64,000 bases of DNA from Holacanthus passer. Its lineage: Eukaryota > Chordata > Actinopteri > Pomacanthidae. Shown in pieces: positions 23,161 through 37,056 of the stretch (position 1 is the stretch's first letter; each line of letters begins with the position of its first letter). The position numbers were made by a program, and so were the translations under genes. The notes below the pieces were generated by a model, which was not told the origin of the DNA, ran no database searches, and worked only from the letters and a program-made list of their open reading frames with translations. The DNA lies in NCBI GenBank assembly GCA_025331565.1, contig JAFREQ010000120.1:372001-436000 (forward strand), written 5' to 3'.

Positions 23161-26100
23161 TTTGTCTGATCTTGTTAATAGATAATATTGAACATTGTTA
23201 ATATTGAAGTGCATTGGCTCTGCCATTGGTGTCTGCATTTTGTTCACTGTTTACCTACTTGCACACAGTGCACTTCTTCGAGTTTGCTGAACTTCACATT
23301 GCACATTACAGTGTCTCTGTCTCTGTCTTTGTCTTTTTTTTTTTTTTTTGATTGTAAAAAAAAAAAAAACTTTTACTGTTTGCATCTATGTTAGCTTGCA
23401 TGTCTTCTTCTTTGCCTTTTCCTGATGCATTTCTTGGCAACTAGAAGAACAGTGTGATGATTGGCAGGAATGTATATCTCACTGCATACATCCTTGAGCG
23501 TCCTCATGCACATCTGCAAAATTATGGCTGTATTGAGAAGATACAAATCGAGGGCCCACTCTTAAAAACACAGCTCTATAGCATTACTTGTGGTAAAAAG
23601 CTTGGCACGTTTAATACACTGGAACCATATTGGAAATAACTTCAGCCTTCAACATGTTATACCTGGGATCTATAGCTCAATAAATGAACATGAATTGGTG
23701 TCAGTTTGTGTCTCATGTAATTGTACTTTTTACAATAGCCTACTTTTGTATTGATGATTATATTCAAGCTACAGGATAAGCAGTTGTTTACCAAATTAAA
23801 TAAATGAATAAAAGTCGGTTTGAAAACCCAAATAGGTCATCTAACATGATATTCTGTTGCTTTGAAGGCATTTTCCTACATTTTTAGACTGAGAGCAGAT
23901 TTTTGATTCTAGCTCTTGGATAGAGGGGCAGAGTGAGACCTCTGTAGACTTATCTGCTCTCTGAGACTGTTTGGATTTGGGTAAATCCAGTTGAAAGAAT
24001 GTAAAGCAGAATCAAGGCAGCTCACTATAGAGTTTCTATGAAGCCTTGTGTGCTTGTAAAAGCATGTGTGAATAATACAAATGCAAAGGAGTTTTATGGA
24101 GTGGTGGTGTTTGTGTTTTGAGTTTATGCCACATTGGATCATTTCATCCTCCACGATTTTCCTGCTTAAAGTGATGGAGTCATTCTACAGCTCTTATCAT
24201 ATAGTTATGTCGAGAGTTGGGTTGTGTACATCTGTAGGAACCAACGGCCTGACAGAAAGTCAACAGGTCTGTTGTCATGTGTCATGGTTTACAGTGCAAA
24301 TTTGACCTGTGAAGTCCTCGCTTGCCTCTAGAGGGCGACATTGTACTGTATCTGATACTGAAGAGAGCTTCAGTTGCAGTTCTTCTCTGTGTGTCTTCTC
24401 TTTCTAACCTGCTTTAAGAAATCCACTGCCACTAAAAAGATAATTTGCTGGCACTGACATGTTTATTGGCAGGCAGAGAGGGATACTAAGGTTTTGGAAT
24501 ATATTGTTTTAATAGCTCTGATCTTCCTCCATCCTGCACCACTTTCCCTCTTCATCCCTTCTTGTGTTGACTCACTGCTGCTGGCTCTGGCAGCAGAGCC
24601 GTGAGCCGGGGTGTGGGTGTCAGGGATAGAGGGGCCAAGCCTGGGGCCAGTCTGGAGTCTTGGATCCAGCTTCAGGTCCCGGTGTTTCTCCAGCAGTCTC
24701 ATTCAACCCAGGTTCGACCAGGCAGTCAGTGCCTTAGGCAGCACCATGGGCTGTGTCTCCTAATGATGTCTCTGCATCCTGGGGTCCTCCTCCCTGAACC
24801 CTGCTCATGCAAATTGGTACCAAGTCTTTCCACTAATGCTCCACTGGTTAACCAGGCCGTCCTTTTAAATGTCAGTAAGAGTTTAGCAGCACAAAATGAC
24901 AGTAGTACAGCTGCAGGGGGTTGATCACTGCTAATACTCGATCTGAGCAGTGATCAATGACACTGATATTTCTGACTTTCAGCACTCACCTTCTGACCTG
25001 TACTCTGCTTTTGAAACACAAAACTCTGTGTGTGTGAAGTATGAGGACAATTCATCTACTGAAAAACAATTCAAATCCAGAAACGACTACCGCAGAATTT
25101 ATTCTCTTAAAACTACTGTTGCATATTTGTTTGTGCCCCCAAAATGAACTCTTAGAAATCATGATTTTTTTCTCTTCTGTGTGACACTCAAATATTAACT
25201 GCTGAAATATTGTATGACACATTATAGAGCTCTTATTGCTAACACAACTGGGAATTTGAGAGTTGTAGAGAACATTGGAGAAGAACCCAAAATGGCACTT
25301 TAACACCCCCCTGTGGCATAACATGAATACGTTAATAGTAAACAGACCACTAGAATTCAAACCATGGGGCCCAAGAGTTATGATTGTTGATTTATACAAT
25401 GACAAAGGTATGCTCAGGTTTCAGGAACTGTGCCAACTCTTTGGCCTGTCAGGCTCATCTTTTTTTCTATTTATTAGTAAGGTCAACACTTAAATCATAT
25501 GATGTGCTGTTGAGGGCTAAGCTTCCTATTCCCATCCCCTTTAATGGACTGGATAAACTTTCTCCACCAGGGGATTTGGATTGGCAATCTGGTCCGAACC
25601 AACTGGACAACAGCAGAATTTGTTTCTGTTCAGGGCATGGAGGAGAGAAAATACCTACCATTTTAAGTCCTGCCACAGGATTTAAACCTGTCAGCAGGTT
25701 TCACACGAGACGAGTACAAAGTCAAAACTGTTATGTGTGCCATCTTAATTCATTAAGAACACATGATGTGGGACTTTCGGGGCCAAATATACAAAGTGTT
25801 GTCTGAATTCATAGTTAAGGACCTGATACAATATGCAACTTTCCTGCTCCTCAGTGATGATATACCGTAAGAATTAAGAATTAAAGGAAAGAAAAGTTGT
25901 GCAAGTCGTAGCTGGGAGGTTATAGCTGCCAAAGAACATTTGGTCCAAAGATGCCACTTCATGATCTTAGTACATATATGTTCATGACATTGTGTTAAGT
26001 TGTCTACAGCCTGAATTAATAAAGCAAACCTTGGAGATGTGACCACATGCATGCATGAAAAGAAAAGAATAAGCTCCAAGGATCATGAACAGATTAACTA

Positions 26101-26990
26101 ACACAGGGTGGGTTGTCGGCAGCTATTAAGAGAGATGCCACCATGGGGAGGGATGACAACGGAGAGGGGGCACGAATTTATGTGTATTCAAAACATTTGA
26201 ACTTTTTCTATCTGTCCACATACTACTACCCTACAACAACCTATGAAATATGTGCGGTCTTTCAAGCGGACTCTGTTATGACTACAGTTCTAAAAACCCT
26301 CTGATAAACCCTTTAACCTCAAGTAAATTGTCAGCATATAAAATCTATGACACTCCAGTTTTGCCTCGCAGGGTTTTTATTTTACAGTTTCATACCGAGT
26401 GGATAATTTGTCCTTGCAGGCTTTTCATCGTCCCCGGTTAGTTATGGTACAATCAAGCAAACCAATCAAGGCAGCACAAAAGAAGTGATGGCTGAAGCAC
26501 TGAGGAGTGGCTGCCATAAAAACCCTCTTTTACTGTTTCCAAAAGACATAGTTAATGTGTGAGAGGGCATTCACTGCTTGCAAATATAGCCTGAAAACTA
26601 AGAGCTACCAGCAACCCCATACTGAGCAAATCAGAAGACAGACAAGTCAAATCACCACGTACACAGGAAACCTGGTCAGAAGCTGCCATTTTCAGGACCC
26701 TCAAAGTAAATGAGTGAAATGGTGACTCCTTAAGTGTTTCATTCTACAATATCTTTTATTTGCCCATTAAAGAAATACCTGAAATATTGACAACCACTGT
26801 AAGGAGTACAAAAGCAGCTTGATTACATCTTCAAGACATCAGAAACTTTGATTCCCTTTCTTTCAATTACAATACAACTAATATCACAAATAGCAACACT
26901 GATATTAATGACACTAATCAACACATCCCACAGTTACAGAGCAACATAATCATCTATCTGGAGTCGTGTTTCTGGCCACCTGATGAATTG
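23161..26990. other. Intergenic, no gene recognised
   Basis: Both strands were read. There are poly-T and poly-A tracts at 23335-23370 and moderately GC-rich DNA at 24550-24760. A segment at 25540-25700 may be a decayed repeat. No open frame has family resemblance or splice-site support. Confidence 0.6.
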
Positions 26991-26997
26991 TAGTCCA

Positions 26998-27057
26998 ATA
27001 GCTGCTCTGTTTGTCCTCAATTTCCCCACTGAGGGACGAATAAAGGTTTATCATATC
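26998..27057 (+). repeat. Non-LTR element 3' tail (AATTTCCCC...AATAAAG type)
   Basis: TCAATTTCCCCACTGAGGGA followed by CGAATAAAGG is the typical 3' end of fish LINE/SINE copies of the form 'atttcccc...ggga..aataaag'. A copy in reverse orientation is at 54005-54062. Confidence 0.55.
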
Positions 27058-27399
27058 TTTTTGGTCTCTACCAACTCCTAGTCTCTAACTGTGTCTGTGT
27101 CTAGCCGCTTCAATATTTATTGCTTTTAGAAATGAGTATGTTACTCATTTATTATTGGAAATGTAATATATTTTGAAATTATATGCTTAGACAAATATCA
27201 CATTTGCATGTTAGGGTTAGTACCAAAAGAGAGAGATCATTTTTATTGCATGTTAACATATAATTTGTTCCAAATTGTATTCTTGCCAGGAAATGTCCAA
27301 GAAATACTAGGAAAAGAAATGATTAGGAAATGATTGCCCTGTAAAATAATACATTACCCATAATTTTAGATAACAGAGGGAACTTGTAATATCTTGGGG

Positions 27400-27735
27400 A
27401 ATCCTGAGGCTCATACCACGAAGCAAGTTTAACCTACTCAGATTTAACGCGGGGTTACCAAGGGAAGGGTTGACAAACTCTGATTGCCTCAGCTGGTGTT
27501 AAACGGTACTACGACTGTGATTAAGACATTAGTTTGTGAAGTATGTGTTAACTTAATCAGAGTTTGCATGCATTCGTGTAAAAGTGTGTGTTCGGCAGCG
27601 CAGGCAGAGTTTCTGCATGATGATTCATGCTCCATGTTTTTCCCGGAAGAATGCACATTGATAATGTCAGGATATGAGGAGCCACTGCCCAGCAACTCCC
27701 TTTATGGTAGATTCATATGGAATAGGTAAGTCACA
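27400..27735. repeat. Possible decayed DNA-transposon fragment
   Basis: The stretch opens with GGCTCATACCACGAAGCAAG and continues with TGCCTCAGCTGGTGTTAAAC and CTGCATGATGATTCATGCTC. I associate these with the end region of a fish PIF/Harbinger-like repeat. The assignment is tentative. Confidence 0.35.
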
Positions 27736-28680
27736 GAGCAATGTAAAGAATAAATTTAAAAAAAAAACGGACCTCCATCAGTGAGCAGACAATTACATAA
27801 CATTGTCGACTGCGGATTTCATGTCTTAACTCCTTCCTCCAGACTGCAGATTAATTCAATCCTCTTTTTTTTTATCCAACATGTGGTGGAACATTTGTGA
27901 TGTCGCACATCTGAACGAGTTAAAAAACAAACAACAAATTTGTAATATCACACTGACTCTCTGTCCTTTTTCATGTGAGCAAAGAAAAAACAAGAGCGCG
28001 ATTTGAACTTTGCCGAAGAGCCCTTAAAAAGCATGTCGTTCTCCCGTTCTCCCAAATATACTACATGTTGAATGAGTCGGAGATTATTCTGCTCGGAGCC
28101 AGCTGGCATGTAAAACTGGAGGTAAACATGCAGCACAGCCTCCACGCTGCTTAGCTAAGCTTCTTTTGCCATGAAAGAGAGTTTTCAGGACACGCTCGCT
28201 GCTCAGAAATCGTTGAACCAGTGACGGGAGCTGTGTGGACGGTCAGAATCAATGCATGGAGTCAGAATGATGAAATATTACTGATGCATGTTTGGCTTTT
28301 ACTTCCTTACAGTATTGACTTATGCAATGTTTTGCTGATTGATCATTTTACCTAACGTTTTATAACACGTGATGCATGGATCAGTGTGCAACTGGGAGGC
28401 AGCTCAGCCCACCAGTGTGCTACATGTCTGCTTTACATTACACTTTTAGAACATAAACCGTAATAATTAATGCCTATATTTATTTTTCCAACATCATTAG
28501 ATGCATGAATTTAGAATTTAGAATTCAGCACATATTCACATTTTGATGCTGTACAACCTCTTCTTCTGGTGGCAACTGGGTCAGTGAAGGATTAATGGTT
28601 TGCTCAATGGTAACTTGACCACAGTTTGTGAAGAACAAGAAAGTATTTGTTGTGTTTACATTTCCTGCTAGAACATGTAA
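27736..28680. other. Intergenic, no gene recognised
   Basis: AT-rich DNA with A- and T-runs at 27760-27772 and 27862-27873. No coding, RNA or repeat signal that I can name. Confidence 0.6.
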
Positions 28681-28724
28681 CCAAACTATAACATAAAAAA
28701 ACACTAAATGACCTCAAGACAATT

Positions 28725-29400
28725 CATCTGAAACCACCAACTAAACAATTGAGACAGTGAAGCAGCTTAGCAAAAGTACCACAAACCACCAAACTGGCCA
28801 AGCAAAGACAATGACTGTGACCAAAAAGGAACCCGGTTTCCCTCAATCCACGCTACTAAAAACATCACAAAGCACCAAAAGAAAACACCACAAAAACATC
28901 ATACTGCCAAACTACAAGTCCCAATATCAAAAACCACGAAACCACGCAACAAAAAGACTATAACAAAACAACTCATATCACCAAAACACCAAAAACCATC
29001 ACATTTCTCTTTCAAAAACATCAGACCACCAAATTCCAAGTCCCTCTTTATCAATAAATCAAATCTTGAAAACTCAAAAGTATCAGAAATGAACAAACCA
29101 TCCAACAACAATAACACAAACCAATCATCTGTAACTGCCCAAATGATCAGATAACTATTCCTCAAAGCATCAAAGTCCAAAGCCCCAGCACATCAGCAGC
29201 CACCATAAAACTCAACAAATAAAGTAACAGACCACCAAAAAGTGACTTAGTGACCCCCAGTCTACTCCACCAAAAACACTGAAGACCACCAAACCACATC
29301 ACAAAAACAAAAACAAAACCACCACAGACTTACATAATATAACAAAACCCACTAAAATGCACCTCCCAAAACACCAGAAACCACCAAACCCCCCAGTAGA
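28725..29400. repeat. A+C-rich degenerate tandem region
   Basis: About 675 bp are built from variants of ACCACCAAA, ACATCAC and CACCAAAAACA, with G and T strongly depleted on the + strand. The units are too diverged for a clean period, so this looks like an old minisatellite or strand-biased low-complexity tract. Confidence 0.7.
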
Positions 29401-29947
29401 AGGGGTCTGGTGGCCGACTGCCCTCTCCTCAGTTTCTGAAATCACATCAAAAGGCATTTCCCCGGAGAGACCCCCAGGTGGAGGCCCATCTGTCGAGGAC
29501 TCATCTCTGTGATAGCACGGGGCTCCTAGTTTCTCATTTCCCCCTCCTCATCCCATCCTCCTGACCCCTTTCCCTCCTTCCCTCACCTCCTCGTGCCAGC
29601 CCCATCTGACTGTTCACATCCCATTATTGAGACATTACCAAGTCCTGGATATTGTCGTCAGACTGTCGACTGCTTCCCCCTCCCACGACCCATGCTTCCC
29701 TTCCCCAGACATGAGCCCTGATACCTTAATCAGTTTTGACAGGAGAAGTGGCTGCCATCACAACCCCTGCTGTCTGGATTTGCAGCTCATCACCGCGACT
29801 TAATAAAGTCTGTCAGATGTAGCAGGCCTGCTGACGGTGGCACCTTCCTTCAACAGCCCACACTTCATTACACACACTGAAAAACACAGGGTTTACACAG
29901 GCCATATAGTTTTCAGGGTATTTTCTAAGAGATTGTGGTCCACGAGG
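29401..29947. other. C-rich intergenic stretch, possible non-coding conserved DNA
   Basis: A pyrimidine-rich run (29540-29600) is followed by more complex sequence at 29640-29850 (for example GACTTAATAAAGTCTGTCAG). No open frame with homology. It is not obviously repetitive. Confidence 0.4.
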
Positions 29948-30052
29948 AAACTCCATCCATCATCTGTACTCATGCCTATCCCAGCATGCATTGGGCGATA
30001 GATGGGATACACCCTGGACAGGTTGCCAGTCCGTTACAGGGCAAACACTTTT
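29948..30052 (+). repeat. Common teleost interspersed repeat fragment
   Basis: CCTATCCCAGCATGCATTGG, then GGGATACACCCTGGACAGGT and TGCCAGTCCGTTACAGGGC, are near matches to a fish repeat usually reading 'cctatcccagctgac...gtacaccctggacaggtcgccagtccatcgcagggc'. Confidence 0.75.
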
Positions 30053-33000
30053 CAGCAGACACATGCTGTGTCCCAGCTCAAGAGCTCCGTCCACCTGCTC
30101 CTTGTCCCCAAAGCTTACTTACACAGAAGAAGAATAAGAAATAATATATATAAATACATCAACTTAAGGCCGCATATTTACCATCTGCAACATCAAAGTG
30201 ATGAACACACTAATGCATCAGTAATCCTAATACAGTTATATAATGTACAATATTATGAAATGGGCCCTTTTGCAAAGTATATTTTGATGCTAATACTTTC
30301 GTGCTTTTTTCGACTTATAGTCATACATCTGAGTATTTCTTCACCCACTGCAGACTTGAAGACCAAACCACCAATCCAGCAGGGCTTTGGACTGAGGGAG
30401 CAAACCAAAAAAGAGAAGGTCAAAAGATCAGTTTAGTTTAAACACCAGATCACACCTCACTCATGCATCAGACTTCTTATGAAATGTTTGCCAGTATGGT
30501 GACATCAATATGTCCATCAGAAGCAAATCTGGTCTTTGTACAGATGTTTGCTATCCTAAGCACCTGTACAAAGAAGCGGGGCAGCAGAGTAACATAGAGA
30601 AAGTGTCAAACAGAAAACCCAAATAAAACCCTTTATACCAGCAATGACTCATCCTGCTGAAGCATCTGTGAGAAAGACCTTGAATCCATGAACAGCACAA
30701 AGGTGGATTATGCTGCAGTTTCTTTGTACATTTTGATACTTTGACTCAAGCTGTCTCTGTTCTCTGAAGAAGCAAACAAGCAAACGACAGGGGATGAATA
30801 CTTGATGCGTAAAAGATCCAACAACGAAGCAGAAGCCCCGTCCCAACTTTCAAAGGTCACTTGAGGAGCGTAAATGCTTCAGGTGTTTTTCAGTGGCAAC
30901 AGTTCAGCTGCGTGGTGACGAGATGAGAGGTGACACATACTAATACAGATGTATTGCTCAGGGTCCTGTCGTCATTAGCACCATTAGTCGCTGAAGTGAT
31001 GATGAACTGAGCTGTTACTTTGGAACTTAACGCACCCTTTGGTGTCACATTTTCACTTTCTAACAAACACTTTTAAAAAGCAGTTCAGAGGAAGTCGGCC
31101 TCTGACTTGAACTGCCTCAAGGGTCTGTTTTTATCACACACATTCATTTTTCTCTCCCAACTCCCCAAACTCTCTTCAAACATGTAACCCTGCAGACAGA
31201 CTGAAATTGATTACTGTTCTACTGTGCAATGTTGTTTGTGAGTTGTGAAATAACTGTTCAGTGAAAATGCTGAGATTATGAGGCCTCAGAGCAGCATTCT
31301 AATGTGGCAGTAAGTTCAATTTATATTAAAATAACCTTTGGGATATAAGTTAAATATTCACAAACTGATGCCACAATATCGGTCCTCACCACAGTTGAGT
31401 TTTTTTTCTGACAAGTAAGGCTGTGTAGTGAAAAAAGCAGCCCTCTCATTCATTTCAATGAAAGAGCTCACACGAGCAGGTTCAATTTCAACTTGGCCCC
31501 TCTGCTCCTGCAAAGCAATGGGATGTCATCCAGCAGCCAATACATGCAAAGGCACTTTCTTAACAGATTACCTTCTTACATGAATTAGGTCATTTGATCA
31601 TTGCTAAGGAGGATAAAATAATTGCCACTGTGATACATTTCCAGAGTTGTCAAATCTTGTTTGAGTATTATTAACCACTGTTTAGTGTTTTGGCATCTGG
31701 TAAAAACATTAAATCAACATTTTAGCTGCACTTTAATTTCACACCTGCAAAAGAGCTGTTTTACATATATTCTCTGTTTGCTTTGATTTTAATGATTTAT
31801 TTTCTTTCATCAAAATAAACAGGAAAAAAAACCCCACTTAGTTTTGGTGAAAGTCATGGTCAGGTAAAACCTCTCCTGCATTTTACTTTGTTAAAAATCA
31901 TTTGTAAAGTGTATTGAGAATCACATTATTATGCACTTTGAATAAACCTACATACATTTGTTTTTTACAACAACTATCATCCTTGCATAGGTGATTGGCA
32001 TCAGCGGTTTTATCCATGCTCCCAATCCCAATCATCATCAGTTATTTGGCATAACTAGTAACATCCGACCTCCAAGGTTCTCTCAGAAGAATCCTTATTG
32101 GTGGAAATCTTTGAGAGATCCTCAAAAAGCAGAGCCTTTTCTCTATTCTGCAGATGGACTATTTGCTATAAACGGTCAACTCCACTGACATGTCTTATAA
32201 TAACTAACTGATGATCAATTTTTTTGGCTACAATTTAGACTAAATGAGAGAACACACGTCCTTTCCTCAACAACTGCTGCTGATGTGCCTTCAAGCAATT
32301 TTACTCTCAGTTGCTTCAGGAAAGCTGCATTTAGTTGGAAACAAAGTAAGTCTTTCTTGGGCAGTGGAAGTCTAAAACGTCTTATTATACAGATGTGGCT
32401 CATATTAATGATCATTTCCTCCTAAATGACACCTTCGACTCACTTCTGTCTGAGTTGCTACTCTGTTTTTCTGTCCACTCATTAATCTCCTCATTCATGT
32501 TCTGGTCGTGTCGGTGTCCAGCAGTGGCCTGATGGCTCAAACCTTTCAGTCCTCGTTATGTCACTTTGTAATATGAAATGTCAGAGCTGCCCTGGTGTGA
32601 TTGCAAATCCCTGCCATCAATCAGAGACTCTGAAAGTGAGAAACAGAATGGAAGACATTATCAAAGAACGAATAATGATCATTTATTATTACACCATCAG
32701 AAAAGTTCAAGTTGTTATCTGAAAATGCTGCTCCGTATTTCAAAAGCTCAACCGAGTATTACATCATCAAAGTTTTAGAGGATATTGTAACTGATTGAAT
32801 CAGATCATCACGATGGGGATAATAAATATCTTTATTTTAATTTTGGCTCATTCTGCAAAAATGTAGGATATTAAAGAAAACACTATAGACCACATATGTT
32901 TTGCAAACCATTTTCCTATGTGGTACTTTATATCATTGAACCACTTCACTACAGCATGAAAACCAACTTGCGCAGACTTGGAACTTGCATCAGTCTAGTG

Positions 33001-35620
33001 TCTGACTGTCTGCTCTTATTGCTATCAAAGTTATAGTTGTGTGGTAATGCAGCTGAAGAGAAGCTTAATGTCAGGTTGAAAAGCACAAGTACATGACTAT
33101 ATTTCAATCAGGATGAGCGAGTGAATGAAGTAAAGATCACGGTTTATTATAACAGATGATATGTGATAATTAAATCTTTGGCTCTTTGATTCCAAAGGGA
33201 GATTTTGTAATCGAGGGGTCCAGACACTGGTGGTGGCGGCTGATGACTCTGCTGAGTCTTGTAGCCTGATGAAGCGGATGAATCTGTGAAGAAACGTGGA
33301 ACTATTCCTCTAAGAACTTTGTTAATTGACTAACATTTTGTTAAAGTTCAACAGCTTTTTAAAGTGACTCGCCTGCTCAAGGATGATGGTGATGACACTT
33401 CAATGAGGAACTAAAGTTGTAAACCTACGTTTTGAAAACTAGTCTATAAAAAAGCCCTAAAGCCCAGAATAAAACAACTGCAGCGACAAAAACTACTACA
33501 ACAGCTAATGTATCTACCACTTTTATTTTGTATTTGTATAGGATGTAAAAGTCCACAGCAGCTAAAAAGACACGCTGAAAGAGAGAGAGGCTCGTCCCTG
33601 CTGCTGCAGCCGTCCGACCTTTATTTACAATCTGCTGAGTTTACAGTCTGTGCTGCACCGGCCCAGCGCAGCGGATATTATTGATGTGTCTATTCGTGAA
33701 ACGGCAGCGGATTGGCGGTGGAGGTCAATTCCATTACACCTGGCTCGTGTAGTGTCAACATGCCTCAGCCTGAGGCACACGCTCTGAGAGATTGTTTGGA
33801 GTCGAGATGAGAAAGGCTTGCTCCTTTGATCCGAGCTTGCTGGGCGGCAGAGATTGAGCCCATCGCTTTGACCTGCATCCAGCTTCACGGAAGAATGGGC
33901 TCGGCTCAGATATTAGGTTGGACTTCAATGACACTTGAGCTTGTAAAGCATGTTCTTTGTCATCACCATCTTACTTTACATTCACGTTGTTGGCATGGAG
34001 TCTCACCTGGCTGCTGCCGATGCAGACACAGTCTTCTTTCTGGCTTTTATGTTTACGCCTCAGGTCTCGATTCCAAACTCTTTTTGCACATTCTCATTTA
34101 TGGGCACAAATTTACATGTAGATGAGTTTACATCTACATTTGAAGGGTCATTTCACAAAAACATATTTTCTCCTTTTTACTAAGTTGTATGTAGCCATGT
34201 AGATAGACTTGGATTCATTTGCCTATTCGACAAGCTAAAACAATAGAACTTCATTTGTCCCGTTCACCGAAATTCTTTTTGAAAATCAAATGTATTTCTT
34301 GAAAACAGTGTCCAGACCAAATAGAACAGCATCATAAAAAACATGAAACTTTGTGTCAATGCAGAGGTTGCATTCAAGTTATTGAGGACTCTCAGAATGT
34401 GCTGTGAGCAGTTTTTATAGGGAATACTTTGTACTGAAGAAATATTTCTAAACTTGCATATAAGTTTTCTTGGTGGTCTTAATCAGCACACGAAGAACAC
34501 ATTGTTGTGTTTTAGCCTATAAGCAGCAAATTATATGTGCATAAATATGTACAGTCAATACTCACTGCCATGGCTTTTAACAAAATCAGATCCCCCCACC
34601 AGAGAATGCAATGTCAGATTGAATAATGTGGTGTGAAATGGCCATTGAAAAGTGTTTGTTCAAAAATCTTTTTGTTTCTACATATCAGAGAAAACCTTTT
34701 AATTTAATTTGATACAGCCTGACTTCAGCTCATCTGAGCCCAAACACATCTGGACCCAGTCTGTGTTTCAGAATTCCCCAGAAGGCCTGCAGTGTGTTTT
34801 AGCCGGTCAGAGGGAAATGGAGGAGGTAATGAGCCTTTACTTCAAACCCTATTACCCAGGAGTCTTTGCTGCGACCCAGCCCAACCATGCTTGGCTGCCG
34901 TACAGTTCGGTCAAATGGAGAATGAGATGGATGAAATGGATGAGACAGTCCCCTCTTTCCTCCCTCCGTCCTCTTTGGCTGGCTCAAACAACTCCTCTGA
35001 GAAGATGGAAGTGATTAATTAGAAGAACTTAATGAGACAAAATTTTCATGAAGAGGCCGTTTTATGATCTGTGTAGGGCAGATTTGATGATGTTGGTCAA
35101 AAGAGTGAGGGACGGAAAAAATGTCCATCAAAAGTAAATTGATCTGTGAGTCTTTAGGCTGAAGGTCCAGTAAAAGTTTTGTGGTCTCTCTGTCATTTCA
35201 CAGATTGTGACACACATACTTGATGTTGGCACTGCTGCTGCTTCCTGTTGTTCACTTCCAGTGCGCTGGCTTACTGGCTGTTTATGTGATTGGAGCTAAA
35301 GCTTCGTGTGCCCTAGATAGTCTATGTTTATGCAGAGGTAGTCGGCACAGAAGCCCCTCTTCATGCATTTATTCTGAATTAATTCTGCAGACACTTGAGT
35401 ATTATACAGTCAGAATATCTTTTGTTTGAGAAAGGTAGAAAATGGAAATTGCCTTGAGGAGCAAGAAGCTTGTGTTGTCTCATTTTAGTTTTGTTTCACT
35501 TCTACTATTAACTTCCTCTATGAACTGAGATAATTCTACAAAATTTTATAATGTCTGGACTCATGAAATCCTCCCAAACACTAATATATAATGGAAAACA
35601 AGCAGAAAACTCTAAAAGAA
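30053..35620. other. Long intergenic stretch, no gene recognised
   Basis: Mostly AT-rich single-copy-looking DNA. A more GC-balanced block at about 33590-33920 stands out. The open frames at 34709-35022 have no recognisable family and no splice or start support. No RNA gene was recognised. Confidence 0.55.
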
Positions 35621-35690
35621 TAAATAAATAATAATAATAATAAATAATATAATAAATAAAATATATGATAAATAAATAATAAAAAGAGTA
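35620..35690. repeat. AT-only low-complexity tract (AAT/AAAT units)
   Basis: The tract is composed of AATAAATAAT-type units with one ATATATG interruption. It lies 75 bp left of a Tc1-derived element. Confidence 0.85.
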
Positions 35691-35765
35691 TGATTGAATA
35701 CAATTTGGCAATAAACAGCATCATACATAGTATTTAACAATATGGTAAAATACAGTATGATGTGA

Positions 35766-36207
35766 TTAAAAAAAAAATCCCAAAAAGTTGGGATGCTGTG
35801 TAAAACATAAATAAATGAGAATGTGACAATTTGCTAATCCTTTTTGACATGTACTCAATTGAAAACTGTACAAAGACAATATATTTAACGTTTTATTGAT
35901 TTTTGTAAATATCTGCTAATTCTGAATTTGATGGCAGCAACATGTTTCAAACAAGTTGGGACAGGGGACCCAAAAGACTGTGAAAGTTGTGGACTGATCC
36001 AAAAACACCTGTTTGGATCATTCCACAGGTAAACAGGTTCATTGGTAACAGGTGATAGTATCATGATTGGGTATGAAAGGCTCAGTCATTCACAAGCGAG
36101 GATGGAGAGAGGTTCACCACTTTCTGAACACATGATTGTATAAAGGAGATTACAACATAGGTTATTTTATGTTTTACAGTGTCCCAATTTTTTTGTAACT
36201 GGAGTTG
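35766..36207 (+). mobile_element. Deletion derivative (MITE-like) of the same Tc1-like family
   Basis: The right end in reverse reads CAACTCCAGTTACAAAAAA and the left end has CAAAAAGTTGGGATGCTGTG. Internal sequence (GACTGTGAAAGTTGTGGACT, AAAAACACCTGTTTGGATCA) is the reverse complement of 5853-5905 in the Tc1 element at 4917-6128. It keeps the 5' third and the 3' terminal repeat but no transposase coding, giving a 0.44-kb element. Confidence 0.85.
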
Positions 36208-37056
36208 TTCAACATACATCTACAGAAAAGTCTTGATTCAGAGAAGTTCTCTTAGTAGAATTACATGATAGTGAAACAGAAAAGCAGGAGAAAACCAGCA
36301 AAGTAATCAGGAGGAAAGCCAAAACTAGGAACGCAGACAGACACACTATTCCTATGTGTTATCACATCGATGCTTGCGAGTTAAAGGAGGCTTGACCTGC
36401 ACAATCCACACACAAGGTCACACAATTTCCGCGTTTAGCACAACCATAAAGCCATCAGCGGTGCTCCGGTGACATTCACAGCCATCGCTTCTCTCGCCGG
36501 CGTGGACTGAGCTTTATTACTCCTCAAGGGGATGAAATGATTGTATCCATAGGCTGTAAAGGCTTTCACTAATATTGTGTGTGTCTGTGCTTATGTGTGT
36601 TCCACATTTACCGTGATCATCAGCTCACCTCAATCAATCATTATGTGTTGAGTAAATACAGCTGTGACGTACAGAGATTAAACCCTGATTTGTGACACTG
36701 TGTGACACTAGGTGGTGTGTACATAATAATCCCTGTAATAAATGCAGATTTCATACATAAGTCAGACTCATTTTTACTCCCTGAAAAGTTTTTTCTAAAG
36801 CTCAACTCTCAGTATAATAAGTTTAAAAGCATAGGATCAAGTAAGATCATGTTCCAGCTCCTGTTTCAGCACAGGAAATGAAACTGCAGCCAATCAACAC
36901 CAAATTTGCTCTGTGAAACAAAATGAACCTTTTATAGAGGCCACAGACTTACACACTAAATGAAGAAGAGAAGCAAATATAGACTAGATTCAATTAGCTT
37001 TGTTTGTGCGCATTAACACATAATGAACTCAGAAATACAGTGGTCTTGAGGGACCT
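36208..37056. other. Intergenic, no gene recognised
   Basis: Contains a moderately GC-rich segment at 36360-36540, but no open frame or named repeat. Confidence 0.55.

Noticed and set aside
25384..25806. Open frame of 140 codons, + strand
   Set aside because: No domain or conserved motif; it overlaps an antisense frame, has no promoter or splice support, and may be an old repeat.
34709..35022. Open frames of 101 and 76 codons
   Set aside because: No family resemblance, no splice sites that extend them, and three frames overlap; probably chance.
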